Below are positions 46,256 to 55,514 of a stretch of DNA of 64,000 nucleotides, piece after piece. Under the pieces are notes generated by a model, which was given only the letters and a program-made list of their open reading frames with translations, was not told the DNA's origin and searched no databases. Within the stretch, counting starts at the first letter, position 1; the number at the start of each line of letters is the position of its first letter. This stretch comes from Streptomyces meridianus. Its GTDB lineage: Bacteria > Actinomycetota > Actinomycetes > Streptomycetales > Streptomycetaceae. The stretch is from positions 62,001 through 126,000 of the forward strand of contig NZ_JAMQGM010000029.1 of NCBI RefSeq assembly GCF_023703325.1. Direction: 5' to 3'. A program made the translations under genes and the position numbers.

Positions 46256-48931
46256 ATGAGCGAGCACCGTCGCAAACCACCGAAGGCATCGGAGGGTGGA
46301 CGTGCTGCGGCCCGGCGGGGGGCGCAGCCGCCCGGCCGACGTGCCGCGCCGCGCGATACCAGCGGGTCCGCCGCAGGGCCGTACGGCGAGGAGGCCCCGT
46401 ACATGGGGCGTGCGGCGGCCCGCCGCGCCCAGAAGTCCGGCGGCCGGCGCCGGGCCGGAGCTGCCGGAGCGGGAGCCGCTGGTGCGGCAGGCGCCGGATA
46501 CGGCGGCCACGGCGGTGGCGGGGGCCACCGCGGGGGCGGCTACGGAGGCGACTACGGAGGCGACTACGGGGACGACCCCGGCAAGGGCCGCTTCATCGAC
46601 TACCCCCGGGCTGGCCGGTACGGCGCAAGCCGCTGGATCCCGTCCTGGAAGCTGGTGGGCGGTTCGGCGCTCGGCTCCATGGCGCTGCTCATCGGGGCTG
46701 CGGGCATCGGTCTGGCCATCGTGGGAGTGCCCGACCCGAACGACGCGGCCACGGCGCAGAAGAACGTCTACTACTGGGACAACAACAAGCCCATGGTCGT
46801 GGCGGGCGGCGGCGACGTGAACCGTCAGATCGTGCCGTTGTCCAAGATCCCCCAGCACATGCAGGACGCGGTGATCTCCGCGGAGAACGCCTCCTTCGAG
46901 ACGGACTCGGGCGTCGACCCGATGGGCATCCTGCGGGCCGTCTTCAACATGGCCACGGGCGGTACCACCCAGAGTGGCTCGACCATCACCCAGCAGTACG
47001 TGAAGAACGCCATGCTCTCCCAGGATCAGACGCTCTCGAGGAAGGTCAAGGAGCTGCTGATCTCGACCAAGGTCGGCGCGACCGTGTCCAAGGACGAGAT
47101 CCTCAAGGGTTACCTGAACACCGCCTACTACGGTCGTGGCGCCTACGGCATCCAGGCCGCGTCCCGGGCCTACTTCAACAAGAACTCCGAGAAGTTGACG
47201 GCCAGCGAGAGCGCCTTCCTCTCCGCCCTCCTCAACGGTCCCAACCTGTACGACCCCGCAGGCGGGGTCGGCGAGGCCGCGACGAAGGACAAGAACCTCG
47301 CCCGTGCCAAGGCACGGTGGAGCTGGACGCTCAACCGTGAGGTGGCGGTCGGCCGCATGAAGAAGGCGGACCGCGACGAGATCGGCGAGAAGTTCCCCAA
47401 GGTGCTCCCGCCGCGGAAGGCCACCGAGAAGAAGGGCCAGATCGGCTACCTCACCGACCTGGCCGACGGTTATGTCACCAACAAGGGCGACATCACCAAG
47501 GAACAGCTGGACCGCGGCGGCTTCCACATCTACACGACCTTCAACCAGAAGAAGGTCAAGGAGATGGAGAGCGCCGTCAAGACCATCTACAAGCGGAACA
47601 TGCGGCCCAAGGAGCGCGAGCGCGACAAGCACGTCCAGTTCGGCGGAGCCTCGGTGAAGCCCAAGGACGGTGCGATCGTGGCCATCTACGGCGGCCAGGA
47701 CTGGACCAAGCACTTCACCAACAACGCCGACGTCACGGGCGCTCAGGTCGGCTCGACGTTCAAGCCGTTCGTGCTCGCCGCCGCCATGCGCGACGGCGTC
47801 CGGGACCCGAAGAATCCGAACCCCGATCAGGGCCGGACGGACCGCAAGCAGGTCTCTCCGCGGAGTGTCTACAGCGGCAAGAACAAGCTGCTGATCCGCG
47901 ACTACGCCGGCAAGGTCTGGCACAACGAGAAGGGCGAGGAGTGGCGGCAGGTCAACGACGGCAACGAGTCGTACGGGGACATCAACCTGCGTGAGGCCAT
48001 GCGGGTCTCGGCCAACTCCCCCTACGTCCAGCTCGGCATGGACGTCGGCACCCAGACCGTGAAGGACGCCGCCGTCGACGCCGGTCTCCACGAGGAGAGC
48101 CTCGACGGCTCGACGAACAGCCCTTCGTTCGCCCTCGGCACCGCGTCCCCGAGCGCCATCCGGATGGCCGGGGCGTACGCCACCTTCGCCGCCAGCGGCC
48201 AGCAGGCCGACCCGTACTCGGTGCGGATGGTGAAGAAGGAGGACAACGTCGTCTACCAGCACAAGAAGAAGACGCCACAGGCGTTCACCTCCGCGGTGGC
48301 CGACAACGTCACCGACGTGCTGAAGAACGTGGTCGACAAGGGCACCGGTACCTCGGCCCAGCTGCCCGGCCGTCAGGTGGCCGGCAAGACGGGTACCACC
48401 GACGGCAACAAGTCGGCGTGGTTCGTCGGCTACACCCCGCAGCTGTCCACTGCGGTCGGCATGTGGCGGCTGAACGACGACGCCGCGGCCAAGAACCGGC
48501 ACTTCCTCAAGATGTTCGGCACCGGTGGCCAGAAGAAGATCCACGGTGCGTCGTTCCCGGCCGAGATCTGGGCGACGTACATGGGGCGCGCTCTCACCGG
48601 GGTGCCCCCGGCGAACTTCCCGACACCGGTCCCGATCGGCGACAAGATCTACGGCCCGGGCGCCAGCCCGTCGCCGACGCCCACCCCGTCCGACACCCCG
48701 TCCGCATCGCCCTCGGAGACGCCGGACCAGCCCTCGGGCACCCCGTCCCCGACCCAGGGCTGCGGTCTCTTCGACCCGAATTGCGAGGAGAACAGCGGCG
48801 GCCAGAACGGCGGGACCGACGGCGGCACCGACGGCGGCACCAGCTCGTCGCCACCGCCGCCCAACGGCGGCAACGGCAACGGCGGCGGAGGCGGAGGCTT
48901 CTTCGGAGGCTCCACCGGGGTTCCGGAGTAG
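46256..48931 (+). CDS. Bifunctional penicillin-binding protein (class A)
   Basis: 891-residue peptidoglycan synthase. A basic, Gly/Tyr-rich cytoplasmic N-terminus (with YGGDYGGDYGDD near 96-107) precedes one helix (about 133-157). The GT51 transglycosylase domain has catalytic Glu209 in AVISAENASFETDSGVD and later GSTITQQYVKN. The transpeptidase has STFK (GSTFKPFV), SAN (VSANSPYVQ) and KTG (GKTGTTDG). The tail is rich in Ser/Thr/Pro then Gly and Asn, likely wall-exposed. RBS GAGGAG before ATG at 46256. No PASTA domain is visible. Confidence 0.95.
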   Translation: MSEHRRKPPKASEGGRAAARRGAQPPGRRAAPRDTSGSAAGPYGEEAPYMGRAAARRAQKSGGRRRAGAAGAGAAGAAGAGYGGHGGGGGHRGGGYGGDYGGDYGDDPGKGRFIDYPRAGRYGASRWIPSWKLVGGSALGSMALLIGAAGIGLAIVGVPDPNDAATAQKNVYYWDNNKPMVVAGGGDVNRQIVPLSKIPQHMQDAVISAENASFETDSGVDPMGILRAVFNMATGGTTQSGSTITQQYVKNAMLSQDQTLSRKVKELLISTKVGATVSKDEILKGYLNTAYYGRGAYGIQAASRAYFNKNSEKLTASESAFLSALLNGPNLYDPAGGVGEAATKDKNLARAKARWSWTLNREVAVGRMKKADRDEIGEKFPKVLPPRKATEKKGQIGYLTDLADGYVTNKGDITKEQLDRGGFHIYTTFNQKKVKEMESAVKTIYKRNMRPKERERDKHVQFGGASVKPKDGAIVAIYGGQDWTKHFTNNADVTGAQVGSTFKPFVLAAAMRDGVRDPKNPNPDQGRTDRKQVSPRSVYSGKNKLLIRDYAGKVWHNEKGEEWRQVNDGNESYGDINLREAMRVSANSPYVQLGMDVGTQTVKDAAVDAGLHEESLDGSTNSPSFALGTASPSAIRMAGAYATFAASGQQADPYSVRMVKKEDNVVYQHKKKTPQAFTSAVADNVTDVLKNVVDKGTGTSAQLPGRQVAGKTGTTDGNKSAWFVGYTPQLSTAVGMWRLNDDAAAKNRHFLKMFGTGGQKKIHGASFPAEIWATYMGRALTGVPPANFPTPVPIGDKIYGPGASPSPTPTPSDTPSASPSETPDQPSGTPSPTQGCGLFDPNCEENSGGQNGGTDGGTDGGTSSSPPPPNGGNGNGGGGGGFFGGSTGVPE

Positions 48932-48957
48932 CAGCCGCACCGCGCAGCGCGCATGAA

Positions 48958-49006
48958 CGAGGGCCCCGCCGGGCGTCACGACACGCACACACCGGCGGGG
49001 CCCTCG
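48958..49006. terminator. 15-bp hairpin after the PBP gene
   Basis: CGAGGGCCCCGCCGG (48958-48972) is fully complementary to CCGGCGGGGCCCTCG (48992-49006), with a 19 nt loop. No T run follows. Confidence 0.7.
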
Positions 49007-49093
49007 GCCGTTCCGGGACCGGAGCAGGGCCCGGGGACCCCGGGACCGGAGCGAGGGTCCGCTCCTGCGGCGGCGTAGGGCAGGATGTGGCGC

Positions 49094-50634
49094 ATGACGC
49101 GTGCCCCCGACTCCGACGCCCGGTACACCACCGCAGGTGAGCCCGTACGCCCGACGGCCGAGGACCCCGTCTCCGCGGCCGGCAGTGAGTGGCTCGGCGG
49201 CCCCGCCGGACGGCGGGCGCTGACCGGCGCGAGCTGGTGGACCCCGGCCCGGATCGTCGTGCTCGTCGCCCTGGCCATGTTCGCGCTGGGCATGCTCGAG
49301 AAGCTGCCCTGCTACAACGGCGCCTGTACACGCACGCGTGCTACTCGGACATCCCGCACCTGTTCAACGCCCGCGGCTTCGCCGACGGCCTGGTGCCGTA
49401 CTTCGACCGGCTGCCCGGCGACATGGAGTACCTCGAATACCCGGTCCTCACCGGCCTGTTCATGGAGACCGCGGCCTGGCTCACCCCGGACGGCGGCGGA
49501 CTCCAGCACCGGGAGCAGCTGTACTGGCTGGTGAACGCCGGGATGCTGATGGTCTGCACCGCCGTGCTGGTGGTCTGCGTCACCCGGACCCATCGCCTCC
49601 GGCCCTGGGACGGGCTGCTGGTCGCACTGGCGCCGGCGTTCGCCCTGACCGCGACGATCAACTGGGACCTGTTCGCCGTCGCCCTGGCCGCCGCCGCGAT
49701 GCTGATGTGGTCCCGCAGCCGCCCGGTGCTCGCCGGCGTGCTCATCGGGCTCGCGACCGCCGCCAAGTTCTACCCCCTGCTGCTGCTCGGCCCGCTGTTC
49801 GTCCTGTGCCTGCGCGCCGGGCGGCTGCGGCAGTTCTTCGCGGCCGGGGCGGGCGCGGCGGTGGCCTGGCTGGCGGTGAACCTGCCGGTGATGGTGCTCG
49901 CGACGGAGGGCTGGAGCAAGTTCTACAGCTTCAGCCAGGAGCGGCCGGTCGACTTCGGGTCGTTCTGGCTGATCATCTCCCAGCGCACCGGCAGCCCGCT
50001 CGACGACGCAAACGTCTGGGCGACCGCCCTGACCCTGCTGCTGTGCGCCGGGATCGGCGTGCTCGCCCTCCACGCCCCGCGGCGTCCCCGCTTCGCCCAG
50101 CTGGCCTTCCTGGTGGTGGCCGTGTTCGTCCTGGTGAACAAGGTCTACTCACCCCAGTACGTCCTGTGGCTCATCCCGCTGGCGGCCCTGGCACGTCCGC
50201 GCTGGCGGGACTTCCTGGTGTGGCAGGCGTGCGAGACGGCGTACTTCGTCGGCATCTGGATGTACCTCGCGTACACCTCCAGCGGTGACAAGCACCAGGG
50301 ACTGCCCGCCGAGGGATACCAGCTGGCCATCCTGGTCCACCTGCTCGGCACGCTCTACCTCGCCGCCCTCGTGATCCGGGACGTGCTGACGCCGGAACGC
50401 GACGTGGTCCGGCGGGACGGCGCCGACGACCCCTCCGGCGGCGTCCTCGACGGTGCGCCCGACGTCGTCGTGCCCGGCCGGCTCCGCCACGACGCCGTGG
50501 CGACGTCCACGGGGGAGCAGGTCGCGTGGGGCGCTTCGCGGACGGTCGACGTCCGCTCCCCCTTCCGGGAGCGGACAGCTCCCTTCGGGACCGAACGGCC
50601 GCCGGGTTCCGGTGGGTTCACCGGCGGACGGTGA
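49094..50634 (+). pseudogene. GT87-family glycosyltransferase broken by a frameshift
   Basis: The N-terminus reads in one frame from ATG 49094 (TRAPDSDARYTT, then helix ARIVVLVALAMFALGMLEKL and PCYNGA) and runs into nonsense by 49330. The rest reads in a second frame from about 49325 (YTHACYSDIPHLFNARGFAD onward) to 50634, with nine or so helices and NWDLFAVALAAAAML typical of GT87 polyprenol-phosphate-mannose transferases. The change happens between 49310 and 49330, and homologous residues between PCYNGA and YTHACYSD seem missing, so a short out-of-frame deletion is likely. Codon use stays normal, so the lesion is recent or a sequencing error. CAGGAT (49081-49086) suggests a leaderless start. 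Confidence 0.75.
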
Positions 50635-50640
50635 CAGCGA

Positions 50641-50679
50641 CGGGCCCGGGAGCGGCACGGCGGCCGGCTCCCGGGCCCG
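50641..50679. terminator. Bidirectional hairpin between GT87 and racemase-like genes
   Basis: CGGGCCCGGGAGC (50641-50653) pairs with GCTCCCGGGCCCG (50667-50679), between two convergent genes. Confidence 0.7.
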
Positions 50680-50730
50680 GTGATCATGCGGTGGGGTGCG
50701 GCCTGCCGGGCGTCTCCGCGGACGACCGGT

Positions 50731-51762
50731 TCAGCGGTCGACCAGTCGGTCGAACTGCGTTGTCGTGTGCCGCAGGTGCGCCACGAGCTCGTCCCCCACC
50801 TGCGGGGCCGCGACGTCGCTCGGGACGAACAGGATCGACACCTGCATGTGCGGCGGCTCCGCGAACCAGCGCTGTTTGCCCGCCCAGACGAACGGCGAGA
50901 GGTTGCGGTTGACGGTCGCCAGCCCCGCCCGCGCGACCCCCTTGGCCCGTGGCATCACTCCGTGCAGCGCCTTGGGCGACTCCAGCCCCACCCCGTGCGA
51001 GGTACCGCCCGACACGACGACGAGATGCCCGTCCGACGCGGCCCGCTGCTGCCGGTAGCCGAACCGGTCGCCCTTGGCGATCCGGGTGACGTCCAGCACC
51101 GCGCCCCGGTACTCGGTGGCGTCGTGGTCGCCCAGCCACAGCCGGGTGCCCATGCGGGTACGGAACCGCGTCTGCGGGAACTGCTGCCGCAGCCGCGCCA
51201 GGTCGGCGGCGCTCAGATGGCTGACGAACATGGTGTGCAACGGCAGCCGGTTGGCCCGCAGCCGGTCCATCCACGTGATGACCTCCTCGACCGCGTCCGA
51301 GCCGTCGAGCCGGTCCAGCGGCAGGTGCAGGGCGAAGCCCTCGAGCCGCACGTCCTCGATGGCCGCGTGCAGCTTGGGCAGCTCCGCCTCGCTCACCCCG
51401 TGGCGGCGGATGCTGCTCATCACCTCGATGACCACCCGGGCGCCGACGAGGCCGCGCACACCCTCGACGGAGGAGACCGACCGGATCGCCCGGTCCGGCA
51501 GCGGAACCGGCTCCTCGCCCAGCCGGAACGGCGTCAGCACGAGCAGGTCCCCGCTGAACCAGTCCTTGATCCGGGCGGCCTCGTAGGTGGTCCCGACCGC
51601 GAGCACGTCGGAGCCGAAGCGGGTGGCTTCGTCCGCGAGCCGTTCGTGGCCGAAGCCGTAGCCGTTCCCCTTGCAGACCGGCACGAGGCCGGGGAACTGC
51701 TGGAGCACGGTCTGCTGGTGCGCCCGCCAGCGCGCGGTGTCGACGTAGAGGGTGAGCGCCAT
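50731..51762 (-). CDS. Alanine racemase-like PLP enzyme
   Basis: 343-residue fold-type III protein. PLP-binding Lys31 is in VPVCKGNGYGFGH, corresponding to the KxxxYGxG of alanine racemases. The barrel continues through LRANRLPLHTMFVSHLSAAD and RMGTRLWLGD. The C-terminal domain (about 235-343) is short and I cannot find the usual second catalytic Tyr block with confidence. It lies just downstream of femX (84 nt), suggesting a role in peptide cross-bridge or amino-acid supply for the cell wall. Racemase activity is not proven. Confidence 0.78.
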   Translation of the reverse strand: MALTLYVDTARWRAHQQTVLQQFPGLVPVCKGNGYGFGHERLADEATRFGSDVLAVGTTYEAARIKDWFSGDLLVLTPFRLGEEPVPLPDRAIRSVSSVEGVRGLVGARVVIEVMSSIRRHGVSEAELPKLHAAIEDVRLEGFALHLPLDRLDGSDAVEEVITWMDRLRANRLPLHTMFVSHLSAADLARLRQQFPQTRFRTRMGTRLWLGDHDATEYRGAVLDVTRIAKGDRFGYRQQRAASDGHLVVVSGGTSHGVGLESPKALHGVMPRAKGVARAGLATVNRNLSPFVWAGKQRWFAEPPHMQVSILFVPSDVAAPQVGDELVAHLRHTTTQFDRLVDR

Positions 51763-51846
51763 GGCCGTCCGGAACCTCTCTCGTATCTACGGTGTGGGGA
51801 CTGAGGTAGGGGGGACTGCTGGGAAGGTCGAGCGGGGCCGCGTGCG

Positions 51847-52965
51847 TCAGCGCCGCGACATGTAGATGTCGAGGGCCTTGTGCAGCAGCTTGTTGAGGGG
51901 GAAGTCCCATTCGCCGATGTACTCGGCGGCCTGGCCTCCGGTCCCCACCTTGAACTGGATCAGACCGAAGAGGTGGTCGTTCTCGTCCAGGGAGTCGCTG
52001 ATGCCGCGCAGGTCGTACACGCTCGCGCCGAGCGCGTAGGCGTCGCGGAGCATGCGCCACTGCATCGCGTTCGAGGGCCGGACCTCGCGCTTGTGGTTGG
52101 CCGAGGCGCCGTACGAGTACCAGACGTGGCCGCCGACGATGAGCATGGTCGCCGCGGCGACGTTCTCGCCCTCGTGCCGGGCGAAGTACAGCCGCATCCG
52201 GTTCGGGTCCTCGGCGTTGAGTGCCTTCCACATGCGCTCGAAGTAGCCGAGGGGACGCGGACGGAACCGGTCGCGCTCGGCGGTGATCTCGTAGAGCCGC
52301 TGCCACTCGGCGAGGTCGTCGAAGCCGCCCTGGACCACCTCGACGCCCGCCTTGTCGGCCTTCTTGATGTTCCGGCGCCACAACTGGTTGAAGCCCTTGT
52401 GGACGTCCTCCAGCGAGCGGTTCTCCAGCGGCACCTGGAAGACGTACCGTGGCTGCACGTCCCCGAAGCCGGCGCCGCCGTCCTCGCCCTGCTGCCAGCC
52501 CATGCGGCGCAGCCGGTCCGCGACCTCGAAGGCGCGCGGCTCGATGTGCGTGGCCTCGACGTCGCGCAGCCGCTTGACGTCGGGGTTCTGGATGCCGGAC
52601 TTGATCGCGGCCGCGTCCCAGCGCCGGATGACGACGGGCGGGCCCATCTTCACGGAGAACGCGCCCTCGTTCTTGAGGTGCGCGAGCATCGGCTGGAGCC
52701 AGTCCTCGAGGTGGGGGGAGAACCAGTTGATCACCGGTCCCTCGGGGAGGTAGGCGAGATAGCGCTTGATCTTCGGCAGCTGGCGGTAGAGAACCAGGCC
52801 GGCTCCGACCAGTTCGCCGCTGTCGTCGAACCAGCCCAGGTTCTCGGACCGCCACTCCGCTTTCACGTCCGCCCATGCCGGGACCTGCATGTGACTTGCC
52901 GCCGGCAGGCTCTGGATGAACTCCAGGTGCTGCTCTCGGCTGATGGTCCTCAGGGTCAGGGTCAT
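51847..52965 (-). CDS. femX: FemX-type peptidyltransferase
   Basis: 372-residue FemABX (GNAT-like double domain) enzyme. Family signatures include HMQVPAWADVKAEWRSENLG, a helical insert with LWRRNIKKADKAGVEV, and the C-terminal VYDLRGISDSLDENDHLFGL then QFKVGTGGQAAEYIGEWDFP. Streptomyces members add Gly to the L,L-diaminopimelate of lipid II using tRNA-Gly, forming the cross-bridge. It precedes the racemase-like gene in one operon. Confidence 0.9.
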   Translation of the reverse strand: MTLTLRTISREQHLEFIQSLPAASHMQVPAWADVKAEWRSENLGWFDDSGELVGAGLVLYRQLPKIKRYLAYLPEGPVINWFSPHLEDWLQPMLAHLKNEGAFSVKMGPPVVIRRWDAAAIKSGIQNPDVKRLRDVEATHIEPRAFEVADRLRRMGWQQGEDGGAGFGDVQPRYVFQVPLENRSLEDVHKGFNQLWRRNIKKADKAGVEVVQGGFDDLAEWQRLYEITAERDRFRPRPLGYFERMWKALNAEDPNRMRLYFARHEGENVAAATMLIVGGHVWYSYGASANHKREVRPSNAMQWRMLRDAYALGASVYDLRGISDSLDENDHLFGLIQFKVGTGGQAAEYIGEWDFPLNKLLHKALDIYMSRR

Positions 52966-53145
52966 GCGCGGCGCTCCTCGGCAGGTTCGTCCCCGGGGTC
53001 GGGGCTCCGGCTCTCGCCGCGAAGCCTACTGCGCCGGGGGAACGCCCTGTCAGGGCAGACTCCGCTCCGGCTCCCGGCCCGCGGAGCGCGCCGGGAGCCG
53101 GAGCCGTCCGGGACGGTGGCGCCGGCGGCCGGCCCCGGACCTGCC

Positions 53146-53475
53146 CTAACCCAGTACGCCCCCGAACAGCCCGCCGCGCGCCATGCCCAGGAAGAAGCCC
53201 ACCGCCGCCGCGCCGAGGCCGATGATCGAGACGAACCGCTCGCCGGTGGTCGCGGAGATCATCTGGGACCGTGCGCCGACCAGGATCCCGACGAGGCCGG
53301 TCCAGGACGCCAGGATGTGCAGGCTGTAGAAGTTCGAGGTGACGAAGGCGACCACACCGAGGAGGAGGGTCCCCAGGGCGAAGCCGTTCTCGACGGGATG
53401 GGCCTTGCCGTCCGAGTTCATCAGGGCGTTGAGGCCGGCGAAGCGGTTCTTCTGGTGACGGACTGCCTGTGCCAT
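53146..53475 (-). CDS. Small integral membrane protein
   Basis: 109-residue protein. ATG at 53475 has an ideal AGGAGG site. After AQAVRHQKNRFAGLNALMNS there are three or four hydrophobic stretches (GFALGTLLLGVVAFVTSNFY, LASWTGLVGILVGARSQMIS, VSIIGLGAAAVGFFLGMARG). Conserved position before rpsF in streptomycetes. Function unknown. Confidence 0.82.
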   Translation of the reverse strand: MAQAVRHQKNRFAGLNALMNSDGKAHPVENGFALGTLLLGVVAFVTSNFYSLHILASWTGLVGILVGARSQMISATTGERFVSIIGLGAAAVGFFLGMARGGLFGGVLG

Positions 53476-53582
53476 GGGAGCACCTCCTGGCGAGGGGCGG
53501 CGCACGGTAGCGCCTCTCACACCCGTTGTGTCCAGATTGCGGGGAACGGCAGCCGGATTTCAAGCGGTGGGCAGGATGCGGG

Positions 53583-53588
53583 TAGTCT
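53583..53588 (+). promoter_or_regulatory. Candidate -10 (TAGTCT) of the rpsF operon
   Basis: TAGTCT lies about 185 nt before rpsF, giving a long leader. TTTCAA (53558-53563) is a poor -35 with a 19 nt spacer. The leader contains the direct GGAGG-rich ribosome site at 53755-53765. Confidence 0.35.
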
Positions 53589-53771
53589 GTACGGTCTGCG
53601 TCCGTGTCGGCGCGGAGGCCCGTCCGGTTCACGGACCGGTCGCCCCTCCGGCCCCCGACAGTCCCGGTCACCCCTGGACTGTCAGTGTCCGCGGATACGG
53701 TTGCACACGCATCACGACCCTCCTGCCACGGAAAGACCGTGGCCGCTGAGTCCAGAGGAGGTGGGTTCCAC

Positions 53772-54062
53772 ATGCGTCACTACGAGGTGATGGTCATCCT
53801 CGACCCCGATCTCGAGGAGCGAGCAGTCTCCCCGCTGATCGAGAACTTCCTTTCCGTCGTCCGTGAGGGCAACGGAAAGGTCGAGAAGGTCGACACCTGG
53901 GGCCGTCGTCGTCTCTCGTACGAGATCAACAAGAAGCCCGAGGGCATCTACTCGGTCATCGACCTGCAGGCCGAGCCTGCGGTCGTCAAGGAGCTCGACC
54001 GTCAGATGAACCTGAACGAGTCGGTCCTCCGGACCAAGGTCCTCCGTCCCGCGAACCACTGA
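53772..54062 (+). CDS. rpsF: 30S ribosomal protein S6
   Basis: 96-residue S6 with [20 protein letters not shown] at the N-terminus and [19 protein letters not shown], the S6 signature. ATG at 53772 after AGAGGAGGTGG. First gene of the rpsF-ssb-rpsR-rplI operon; S6 pairs with S18 in the 30S platform. Confidence 0.97.
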   Translation: MRHYEVMVILDPDLEERAVSPLIENFLSVVREGNGKVEKVDTWGRRRLSYEINKKPEGIYSVIDLQAEPAVVKELDRQMNLNESVLRTKVLRPANH

Positions 54063-54146
54063 ACGCCCAGTCCCCGCGACTGAGCGCTCAGCGGTAACCG
54101 GGTCCGAGCAGCAAGCAGCCAGCAGCACCCCGCCGAGAGGTTCACC

Positions 54147-54629
54147 ATGGCAGGCGAGACCGTCATCACGGTCGTCGGCAATCTCGTCGACGACCCCGAG
54201 CTGCGCTTCACCCCATCCGGTGCGGCGGTCGCGAAGTTCCGTGTCGCGTCCACTCCCCGCACCTTCGACCGGCAGACCAACGAGTGGAAGGACGGCGACA
54301 GCCTCTTCCTCACCTGCTCGGTCTGGCGTCAGGCGGCGGAGAACGTCGCCGAGTCCCTCCAGCGCGGCATGCGCGTCATCGTGCAGGGCCGGCTCAAGCA
54401 GCGGTCCTACGAGGATCGCGAGGGCGTGAAGCGCACGGTCTACGAGCTCGACGTCGACGAGGTCGGCGCCAGCCTCCGCAACGCCACGGCCAAGGTCACG
54501 AAGACCACCGGCCGTGGCGGCCAGGGCGGTTTCGGCGGCGGTGGCGGCGGCCAGCAGGGCGGCGGCGGTGGCTGGGGCGGTGGCTCCGGCGGCTCCGGCG
54601 GCGGCTACTCGGACGAGCCGCCCTTCTAG
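54147..54629 (+). CDS. ssb: Single-stranded DNA-binding protein
   Basis: 160-residue SSB. The OB fold occupies about 1-115 ([20 protein letters not shown], then [18 protein letters not shown]). A Gly/Gln-rich linker leads to the acidic tip DEPPF, which binds partner proteins. It protects ssDNA at the fork. RBS GAGAGG lies before ATG at 54147, 84 nt after rpsF. Confidence 0.97.
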   Translation: MAGETVITVVGNLVDDPELRFTPSGAAVAKFRVASTPRTFDRQTNEWKDGDSLFLTCSVWRQAAENVAESLQRGMRVIVQGRLKQRSYEDREGVKRTVYELDVDEVGASLRNATAKVTKTTGRGGQGGFGGGGGGQQGGGGGWGGGSGGSGGGYSDEPPF

Positions 54630-54693
54630 GCCGTACTCCACGGCCTGGTCAGGGCGACCAGCACACACTTCTTGATCACACAGGAGAGAGACA

Positions 54694-54930
54694 ATGGCGA
54701 AGCCGCCTCCGCGCAAGCCGAAGAAGAAGGTCTGCGCGTTCTGCAAGGACAAGGTCGCGTACGTCGACTACAAGGACACGAACATGCTGCGGAAGTTCAT
54801 TTCCGACCGCGGCAAGATCCGTGCCCGCCGGGTCACCGGCAACTGCACCCAGCACCAGCGCGACGTCGCCACGGCCGTCAAGAACAGCCGTGAGATGGCG
54901 CTGCTGCCCTACACCTCGTCTGCGCGATAA
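54694..54930 (+). CDS. rpsR: 30S ribosomal protein S18 (zinc-binding form)
   Basis: 78-residue S18. Cysteines in KVCAFCKDK and GNCTQHQRD mark the zinc-binding (C+) version rather than the zinc-free paralogue many streptomycetes keep under Zur control. AGGAGAG before ATG. It sits between ssb and rplI. Confidence 0.97.
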   Translation: MAKPPPRKPKKKVCAFCKDKVAYVDYKDTNMLRKFISDRGKIRARRVTGNCTQHQRDVATAVKNSREMALLPYTSSAR

Positions 54931-54948
54931 GGGAAGGGTGACAGACAC

Positions 54949-55395
54949 ATGAAGATCATCCTCACCCACGAGGTGTCCGGCCTCGGTGCCGCCGGTGACG
55001 TCGTCGACGTCCGCGACGGTTACGCCCGCAACTACCTGGTCCCGCGCGGTTTCGCGATGCGCTGGACCAAGGGCGGCGAGAAGGACGTCGAGCAGATCCG
55101 TCGCGCCCGCAAGATCCGCGAGATCGCGACGATCGAGCAGGCCAACGAGGTCAAGAGCCGGCTCGAGGGCCTCAACGTCCGGCTGAGCACGCGGGCCGGC
55201 GAGGCCGGCCGCCTGTTCGGTTCCGTCACCCCGGCCGACATCGCTTCGGCGATCAAGGCCGCCGGTGGTCCGGACGTGGACAAGCGCCGCATCGAGCTCG
55301 GTACGCCGATCAAGACCCTCGGCGCCCACCAGGTGTCCGTGCGTCTGCACGCGGACGTCGCCGCGAAGTTCGGTGTCGAGGTCGTCGCCGCCTGA
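54949..55395 (+). CDS. rplI: 50S ribosomal protein L9
   Basis: 148-residue L9. The N-terminal signature is [20 protein letters not shown] followed by [10 protein letters not shown]; the long central helix and C-terminal domain ([20 protein letters not shown]) follow. ATG at 54949 after AAGGG. Last gene of the operon; terminator at 55419. Confidence 0.97.
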   Translation: MKIILTHEVSGLGAAGDVVDVRDGYARNYLVPRGFAMRWTKGGEKDVEQIRRARKIREIATIEQANEVKSRLEGLNVRLSTRAGEAGRLFGSVTPADIASAIKAAGGPDVDKRRIELGTPIKTLGAHQVSVRLHADVAAKFGVEVVAA

Positions 55396-55418
55396 CGGCC
55401 GCCTTCGGCAGAGCACGA

Positions 55419-55454
55419 CGAAGGGCCGCACCCCCGCCGGGGTGCGGCCCTTCG
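55419..55454. terminator. 16-bp bidirectional terminator after rplI
   Basis: CGAAGGGCCGCACCCC (55419-55434) pairs with GGGGTGCGGCCCTTCG (55439-55454) around CGCC. It serves rplI and the convergent MATE gene. Confidence 0.85.
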
Positions 55455-55514
55455 CCGTTGCTGCACCGGGGTGAGCCCGGGGCCCGATGGGGCCGGGGCC
55501 CTCGGACGACGCGG

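Noticed and set aside
46220..48988. A 922-codon frame opposite the PBP gene
   Set aside because: Mirror of a clear class A PBP with all catalytic motifs; composition effect only.
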